Below are positions 57,961 through 64,000 of a stretch of DNA of 64,000 bases, one piece after another; position 1 is the first letter of the stretch; every line of letters starts with the position of its first letter. The DNA is taken from contig JAPTOF010000019.1 of the NCBI GenBank assembly GCA_028554755.1, forward strand, positions 8,070,001 to 8,134,000, given 5' to 3'. This DNA is from Cordia subcordata. Taxonomy: Eukaryota > Streptophyta > Magnoliopsida > Boraginales > Cordiaceae. Under the pieces are notes generated by a model. That model had not been told where the DNA came from, did no database searches, and saw only the letters and a program-made list of their open reading frames with translations. Made by a program: the position numbers and the translations under genes.

Positions 57961-58187
57961 GGGCTTGTTTGGATTGATTTTTTTTTCAGGAAAAAGTACT
58001 TTTTTTTAAGTTACACTAAATTTACAATAATTATTTGATTTGACTTTCAAAAAAGTTGAAATTTTGAAAAAAAAAAAAACTCAAATACAACTTTTTTAGA
58101 AGTTAGAATTTTCAGTTTCTCAAAAAAAATTATTTTTTAAAAGCTGTTAAAAAAACTTTTGAAAAAAAGTCAATTCAAACGAGCCCT
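57961..58187. mobile_element. Tourist-like MITE (family T)
   Basis: GGGCTTGTTTGGATTGAT to GTCAATTCAAACGAGCCC. Flanks GTA/TTA are close to the usual TTA duplication. Confidence 0.8.
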
Positions 58188-58340
58188 TAGTGTCATTTTG
58201 GCAGATTTGTTGATCATATTATACAGTAATGCCATTTTCCTAATACAAGAGTGGACATCTGAATCTTTGCTCAGGTGGTTGGTGAGAGAAGCTTTTAGTA
58301 TTTTTCTAGTAAATACAAATCTTGACTTTTATGGCACTTA

Positions 58341-58570
58341 GGGCCTGTTTAGATTAGTTTTTTTTTTTAAAATATATATATATTTTAAAAAAAAGTTATA
58401 TTAAATTTGTAATAACTATTAAATTTGTCATTTAAAAAAGCTGAAACTTTAAAAAAAAATTTAAATACAGTTTTTTTTAGAAGCCAGAATTTTCAGTTTA
58501 TAAAAAAAAACTGTTTTTCAAAAAATGTTAAAAAAAAAGTACTTTTAAAAAAGCCAATCCAAACGTATCC
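58341..58570. mobile_element. Tourist-like MITE (family T)
   Basis: GGGCCTGTTTAGATTAG to GCCAATCCAAACGTATCC, flanked by TTA on both sides (58338-58340, 58571-58573). It lies only 153 bases from the previous copy. Confidence 0.85.
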
Positions 58571-58585
58571 TTAATCCGTGTAACT

Positions 58586-58672
58586 TTTTATCCCATCTAA
58601 CGAGATAAAATTCGATTTGGTTTTGTAAAACTTTTTGTCACGTCTAGTGAGATAAAATTCAATTTGGTTTGC
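58586..58672. repeat. Tandem pair of about 48-bp units
   Basis: TTTTTATCCCATCTAACGAG and TTTTTGTCACGTCTAGTGAG are each followed by ATAAAATTCGATTTGGTTT or its near copy. Confidence 0.75.
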
Positions 58673-59265
58673 ATTTCACAACACAAACTTGTATGTTTGA
58701 AGTCCTGTCTTTATGGTCTGTTCATATATCAAGAACAGAATTCCTTTATCCAAAAGGGAATGCTCAGACCATTAGTTTCACATCAATGGCAAACTTTTTG
58801 TTCAACTATAACCATTCAATTGTTTTGGATGGGATACCATTGGTATATTAAAAGCAATCACTCACCCAAGAATCCAATAAGAAAATAAGATTCTAACTTT
58901 ATGAAAGAAGGGTTAGGCGCATTACAATTCACCAAAGCCTTATCCCATTGGATGGTGCACGAATTTTTTTGCATTTAAACTTTCCGTGCCGTAAGGTGTT
59001 TGTTTTCTTATTTGACCCCCTCAGCATCGGCTTAGCTCCGAGTCTAAACTCAATCTCAATATTAAACTCAAATATGTGAGGCTGCGCATCTCAAAGCTGA
59101 TTACTTTGCAAACAATCTTTATTTTCTGCAACAAAGAAAATTCTTCATTCTGGGTTAAGATCGGGTCGCACACTAAAGGCCCGACATGCACGTAAAACCT
59201 ACTCTTGTATGAATGTCAGACCCATTGCTGTATACGAACACCATATCCGACCATTCGAGATAAAA
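58673..59265. other. Intergenic DNA, no gene seen
   Basis: Overlapping frames of 60 and 74 codons start near 58664 but lack recognisable motifs. Bases 58960-59240 are slightly richer in G+C and unassigned. Confidence 0.45.
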
Positions 59266-59496
59266 GGCCTGTTTGGATTAATTATTTTTAAAAAGAAAAA
59301 GTACTTTTTTTAAAAAAAAAATTTATATTACTTTTATAATAACTATTTAATTTAATTTCTAAAATAACTGAAACTCTGAAAAAAATTTAAATATAATTTT
59401 TTAAAAAAAAACTAGAATCTTCAACTTATTAAAAAAAATTATTTTTTAAAATTGTTAAAAAAAATACTTTAAAAAAAAATTAATTCAAACGAGCCC
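59266..59496. mobile_element. Tourist-like MITE (family T)
   Basis: GGCCTGTTTGGATTAATT to TTAATTCAAACGAGCCC, with the same internal order (GAAACTCTGAAAAAAAT) as the sister copies. AAA on both sides. Confidence 0.8.
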
Positions 59497-59844
59497 AAAA
59501 ATCCTTCCCTTGCATTGTGACTATCCAGTTGCAAGGAAAGGTTAGGAAATGCACGTATAGCGCACCTCTGACCAAACTGGTGGCGTGGGCCAGGGCTCTC
59601 TATAGCGCGCCCCACGTACCAGAGATATCAGCAACACGTTTTTCAGCAAAACCCCTAGTTGTAGATCTGAAAAATACTCCAGATAGTGCCACTTTTTAGC
59701 TTTTGTTCATTTTTCTGATATTAATGGTAATATTGGTGGTTTGGTGGATGAAAAGTAAATACACAGCAAAGAGTTTTCTTTCTCTTCTATCATAATCATT
59801 GCATGTTCTGTCCACTGGTAGGCAGTCAAGAGCAAGACTAGAGG

Positions 59845-60256
59845 AGGGTGTTTGGCTTTGCTTGTAAGCTGGTCGAACTAACTTAGAAGCCAAAAATAAA
59901 AATTGACTTATTTGGCAAATGAACTTATAAGCAATTCAAGATTACTTATAAGCCGACAAAAAAAAGCAAGTGAGGAACAACTTTTCTTTTGGATGCTTAT
60001 AAACACTTGGTCAAAGTGAGTAAAAAGACTTGTTTGTTCCTAAAAATAAAAACCAAATTACAACATGTCCTTTTTAAGTCATTTTAATTACTATTGATAC
60101 TTATAATTACTTATTTACCAAATATGTCAACAACTTTTAAACACATATTATCCAAACACATCTTTATTTATTTATCACTAACTTAAAAACAACTTTTTAC
60201 TTATAAGCAACACCTGTTTATAAGCCCTTACAAATAAGCAAAGCCAAACAGGCTCT
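59845..60256. mobile_element. MITE, family B copy
   Basis: AGGGTGTTTGGCTTTGCTTG to AAGCAAAGCCAAACAGGCTCT are inverted ends. It is rich in ACTTATAAGC words, like 19161-19696. Confidence 0.75.
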
Positions 60257-61301
60257 GGATATAACTTCTCAGGCACTCTATAATTTCATTTTGTAAAATC
60301 TCATAAGCATAGTGAACTTAGTTGATCACTTCAGCTACGTTTGTTTTGCGGATCGTATTTTTCGATGTTTGGTTGTTAAAAATGAAAAAATCAACGAAAA
60401 ATATTTTCTCAATTGAAAAATAAGGTGTTTTTCCTGGTCTGACCACCCCCAACCCAAAAAAAACAAAAAAAAATAACATCTCACTTCAGCAAAGGAGTAT
60501 GCAATATCCTACAGCAAGATGAAGAAATACCATCCATGTAGAACCTGGAAGGCCTGTTGTCACTAGGTCAGACATATAATTTCCTTTTAACAAAATAAAT
60601 CTACACTGTATGGTAACCTAAATATATACCATCATCCTGCTTCAAACAACCGGTTTTCTCGTTCGTCAAAAGCAAAGAATTTTATTAACATGCAACACGG
60701 AGTGCAACCCCAAAAATATATAACCACAAGTGCGTAAACTATTAATACAATCTTGTACGCCATTGCTGTACACAGAAGAATGTCTAGTTCGAACAAATAG
60801 ATCTTGCAAAGAAAGAGGCATTCTTGTGTGCTTGGCCTCGTTTATATGTTTTGACATGAAAGTTGTATTACATCTTTTAAAATCAGTAGATGAAGAGAAG
60901 TAGAAAGGGTACCGGCATGACTGATCAGTCGAAACCACACTTATCATGATCTTCTCTGGATGGTTCAATCATATGTAAATTCATCATGAAAATTCCATAG
61001 CATTCTAAAATCTACAGATGAACAAAATTAGCACACAAAGAAACAACTTTTCCAGAAAAGCCATTGCTTGTATTATTTTTTAACTTCCCTTAGTATGAAC
61101 CATAAAATTGCTCAACATGACATTCTCCAGAATTATCACATTTCAACTGCATAGTACTCCTTCAAGGGCATCTAATAACTCTAGCTAGCTGCTTACATAA
61201 ATCAACAGAGCATAAAACAACAATAGCCAAAAGATAATCGAAAACACGAACAAAATTCCATAGTAATATGAGTAACAAGAATCACGAAAACCTTAACCTC
61301 C
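60257..61301. other. Intergenic DNA between the PSAT 3' end and repeats
   Basis: No coding exon is supported. The 100-codon minus frame at 60666-60968 lacks a domain or splice partner. The last 200-300 bases probably include the PSAT 3' UTR. No clear polyadenylation signal chosen. Confidence 0.45.
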
Positions 61302-62576
61302 TCAACCATGCCTAGCCTGGAAGTCCTTCATGAAAGCAACCAACTTCTCCACACCAGCCAGAGGCATTGCATTGTAAATCGAAGCCCTCATCCCTCCAAC
61401 CGACCGATGCCCTTTAAGCTGCACCATCTTCTCCTTAGCAGCTTCCTTAACAAACTCCCCTTCCAACTCCGAGTTCTCCAAAGTAAACGGGACATTCATC
61501 AATGACCTAACGGATTTCTCCACAGGACACCTATAAAACCCCTTACTACCATCAATTGCATCATACAGAATCTGAGCCTTCTGAATATTCTTCTTCTCAA
61601 CCTCCACCAATCCACCCTGTTCCAGCAAGTCCTCGAACACTAACCCACACATATATATACCATAACAGGGGGGTGTATTATACAATGAATTATTCTCCAC
61701 ATGGATCTTATAGTCTAGCATTACAGGCGTGATCTCTTGCGCATTGCCTACCAAATCCTTTCGAATTATCACAATGGTCACCCCCGATGGGCCTACATTT
61801 TTCTGTGCACCGGCGTAGATCACGCCGAATTTAGTAACATCGACAGGCTTAGAGCAAAAATTCGACGACATATCAGCTACTAAAACACCGTTGGGGTTTG
61901 CGGGCGTGGGATAATCTTTATATTCCACTCCATGGATCGTTTCGTTCGCGCAAATGTGAAGATACTTAGCACTTGGAGTTTGCTCTAATGAATCGAAACT
62001 TGGAATCTTGGTATATTTTTCAGATTTACCTGACCAAATGGTGTTGGGTTTGCTGTATTTCACAGCTTCCTTGAAAGCCTTATCGGACCAAGAACCGGTG
62101 ATGATGTAGTCGACGGGGTCATCGCGTTGGACGAGGTTGAGAGGGACGGAGGCGAATTGGGTGGTGGCGCCGCCTTGGAGGAAGAGGACGGCGTAGTCGG
62201 AGGGGATATTGAGGAGGGCACGGAGATCAGATTCGGCCTTCTGGATGATGGAGAGGAATTCTTTCCCCCGGTGGCTCATCTCAGTCACCGACACGCCGGA
62301 GTTGCGCCAGTTGTAGAGCTCCGATTGGGCCTTGAGGAGGACTTTTTCGGGGAGGGTGGCGGGGCCGGCGGCGAAGTTGAAGACGCGATCGGAGGTGGCG
62401 GAGGCTGGAGGCGGAGTCTGGACGGCGGTGGTGGCCGATGAACAGGTGATGGTGGAGGGTTTGGGTTTGTGAGTGGTGGGGAAGGTGGCGATTTGGGTGG
62501 TTTGGGTGAAGGGGTGGGAGGTGGGGGTTGGGTTCTTGAGGAAGAGGGAGTGGAGGTTTGAGGTTGACATGGCCAT
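61302..62576 (-). CDS. PSAT: Phosphoserine aminotransferase, chloroplast type
   Basis: Second enzyme of the phosphorylated serine pathway: 3-phosphohydroxypyruvate plus glutamate gives O-phosphoserine plus 2-oxoglutarate, using pyridoxal phosphate. It is a single uninterrupted exon of 424 residues. Residues 1 to about 60 are rich in Ser, Thr and Pro and poor in acidic residues, a typical plastid transit peptide. The mature enzyme starts near [40 protein letters not shown] and ADMSSNF mark the class V aminotransferase fold. Lys259 in [10 protein letters not shown] is the expected Schiff-base lysine. [15 protein letters not shown] near the C-terminus holds the phosphate-binding His-Arg and the family end motif. 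The start ATG at 62576 is followed by a second at codon 3; either would keep the transit peptide. It converges on SERAT3 across about 5 kb. Confidence 0.97.
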   Translation of the reverse strand: MAMSTSNLHSLFLKNPTPTSHPFTQTTQIATFPTTHKPKPSTITCSSATTAVQTPPPASATSDRVFNFAAGPATLPEKVLLKAQSELYNWRNSGVSVTEMSHRGKEFLSIIQKAESDLRALLNIPSDYAVLFLQGGATTQFASVPLNLVQRDDPVDYIITGSWSDKAFKEAVKYSKPNTIWSGKSEKYTKIPSFDSLEQTPSAKYLHICANETIHGVEYKDYPTPANPNGVLVADMSSNFCSKPVDVTKFGVIYAGAQKNVGPSGVTIVIIRKDLVGNAQEITPVMLDYKIHVENNSLYNTPPCYGIYMCGLVFEDLLEQGGLVEVEKKNIQKAQILYDAIDGSKGFYRCPVEKSVRSLMNVPFTLENSELEGEFVKEAAKEKMVQLKGHRSVGGMRASIYNAMPLAGVEKLVAFMKDFQARHG

Positions 62577-62830
62577 GCTGACGTTTGATTGCGGCGACGC
62601 GGCGGCGATGGTAGAGGTGGAGGAGGAGATCTAATGTAAAGTGAAGTGTGTGTTGTGTGTGTATATATATCAGCGGGGAAAGTCTGCAGATCTACTAATG
62701 TTTGTTGGCGTAGTGTGTGTTGTGTGTGTCTTTTCTTGATTAGATATAAAAGGGGCGCCTGCGGAAATATCTGAAATTGCAAGGGGATCTTTTGTTAAGA
62801 TTCAATTTTGGGTAGGTTAAGGATGTGACG
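62577..62830 (-). promoter_or_regulatory. PSAT 5' leader and core promoter region
   Basis: On the minus strand a TATA-like GATATATATACAC lies near 62660-62672, about 85-95 bases before the ATG. GT/AC-rich repeats (TGTGTGTTGTGTGTG) occur at 62646-62661 and 62711-62729. The transcription start was not determined. Confidence 0.4.
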
Positions 62831-64000
62831 TAGAGGAACTTCTTTCCATTTTTTACCTTTATAATATTACGAGAATTTAAGAGTAATATTACTTATATGA
62901 TTATCACTAAATAATATAATTTATAATTTATACAAAATATTGAAATAGAAATATGAAATTTACTTTATAAAATATATAGGATTAAATTTATACTATAAAA
63001 GATCAATTTTTTGAATTGACGCTAATAAAACTTTTACTTTTTTTGTAAGGCAAGACAATGCGGTGAAGGATTTACAAATAAAAAAGCAAATTATTAAAAA
63101 AAAAAGAAGCATGTATTGAATGTTTTTGGATGAAAAATATTACGAGGTGAATACATTTGACATTGACAGAGAAAAGTAAAAATATTTCTTTATAATATAG
63201 ATTTCTGATAAATTTACTTTTGACATGGGTAAAATGCAAGTTACTCTATGTAATTTTGTTGATCTAATTAATTGATTATCCTTGTATTTTAAAATTTACC
63301 ACATTACGTTATGTGCTTTTTGAAAGGCGGCAAGTCACCCTTTTTTATTGATATAATTAGTTGATTACTCTTTGTGATTTGTTTAATTAGTTGATTATCT
63401 CTTACATTTTCAAACTTACTACATTAGTCCCCTGTACTTTTTAAAAAGTGACACTGCTGTCTCTTTTTATATTACCTAAATGTTGTTAGCGTTTATAAGT
63501 ATATTTTTTTATGAAAGTATACAACACATTACAAGTTTTAACGCTTTTAGATGCCAAAAAATGGTGCATATTATGCATAATAAGTTCATCTTAAAAAAAA
63601 ATTATTAAGTTAAGAGATCATGTGCCATCTTTTAAATAACACATGAGGTAATGTGGTAAGTTCTAAAATATAGAAGATAATTAAGTAATTAAACAAAACA
63701 TGGGAAAATAACATGCATTTTACACTATTTGATAGTAGAAGATTCAAATGGCTTTGCTTGGTGAGATGTGATGACTTTATATTCAAGTGAAATCTTCTCA
63801 TAACATTATAAGTCACATTTAACAAAATTCAATAATTTAGAACTATTCAAATTATTATATCATAAATATATAAATAATTTAAACAAAATTTAGAAATATT
63901 AAATTATTTTTATTATGTTAGGAGTGGCGGTGCACTAACTTGGATTGAGGTTTTGAGAATGCGTGTGGCGTAAGAGGATTTTAGGTACATGCCGCGTCAG
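62831..64000. other. AT-rich intergenic DNA, no gene seen
   Basis: A loose tandem arrangement at 63230-63470 repeats AATTAGTTGATTA and ACATT(A/C)GT words. It resembles one arm of the foldback elements seen elsewhere. No coding content. Confidence 0.5.

Noticed and set aside
62127..62441. 104-codon plus-strand frame inside PSAT
   Set aside because: Pure antisense of the PSAT exon, Gly/Glu-rich, no independent evidence.
62285..62782. 165-codon Pro/Ser-rich minus-strand frame overlapping the PSAT start
   Set aside because: A shifted frame of the PSAT transit-peptide region. The Pro-rich composition comes from codon phase, while PSAT has clear homology.

Overview
The window is nuclear DNA from a dicotyledonous flowering plant. 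It is AT-rich, its genes are intron-split with GT-AG junctions, and it is dense with plant-type transposons (Tourist-like MITEs, hAT, Helitrons, CACTA, tRNA-type SINEs, copia LTR fragments). I could not name the species from sequence alone. No bacterial, viral or CRISPR features were seen.

About 5.6-33.2 kb is a tandem chitinase (GH19, PR-3) cluster, all on the minus strand. Gene 3 (26353-28125) is an intact class I enzyme with a hevein domain. Gene 1 (9916-12718) is intact but has lost the hevein domain and linker. Gene 2 (15866-17969) is a pseudogene carrying a one-base frameshift. All three share the three-exon layout and lack the cysteine-containing loop usual in class I/II enzymes. Repeated flanking sequence (a downstream flank at 5.63-6.16 kb; upstream promoter-like segments at 14.93, 28.92 and 32.83 kb; a downstream-type fragment at 33.16 kb) shows that the array once had more units whose coding parts are gone. 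Transposons have inserted between and inside the units. Because the flanks are paralogous, several insertions can be compared with an empty site.

About 0.6-5.1 kb and 19.1-20.1 kb are two copies of another duplicated non-coding block. The first was enlarged by a hAT element, a SINE, an inverted-repeat element and a solo LTR. The second was enlarged by a MITE.

About 36.8-41.6 kb holds a four-exon strictosidine-synthase-like (APMAP-like) gene on the plus strand. About 50.7-56.2 kb holds a ten-exon serine acetyltransferase (SERAT3 type) on the plus strand. About 61.3-62.6 kb holds an intronless plastid phosphoserine aminotransferase on the minus strand. The last two converge about 5 kb apart, and both lie on the route from 3-phosphoglycerate through serine to cysteine. 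The remaining stretches are transposon remnants and AT-rich DNA with no supportable gene.

Coordinates, splice sites and homologies were read by eye. Gene calls are firm, transposon borders backed by target-site duplications are good, and other repeat borders are approximate. I found no convincing new biological system. The most informative material is the birth-and-death history of the chitinase array.
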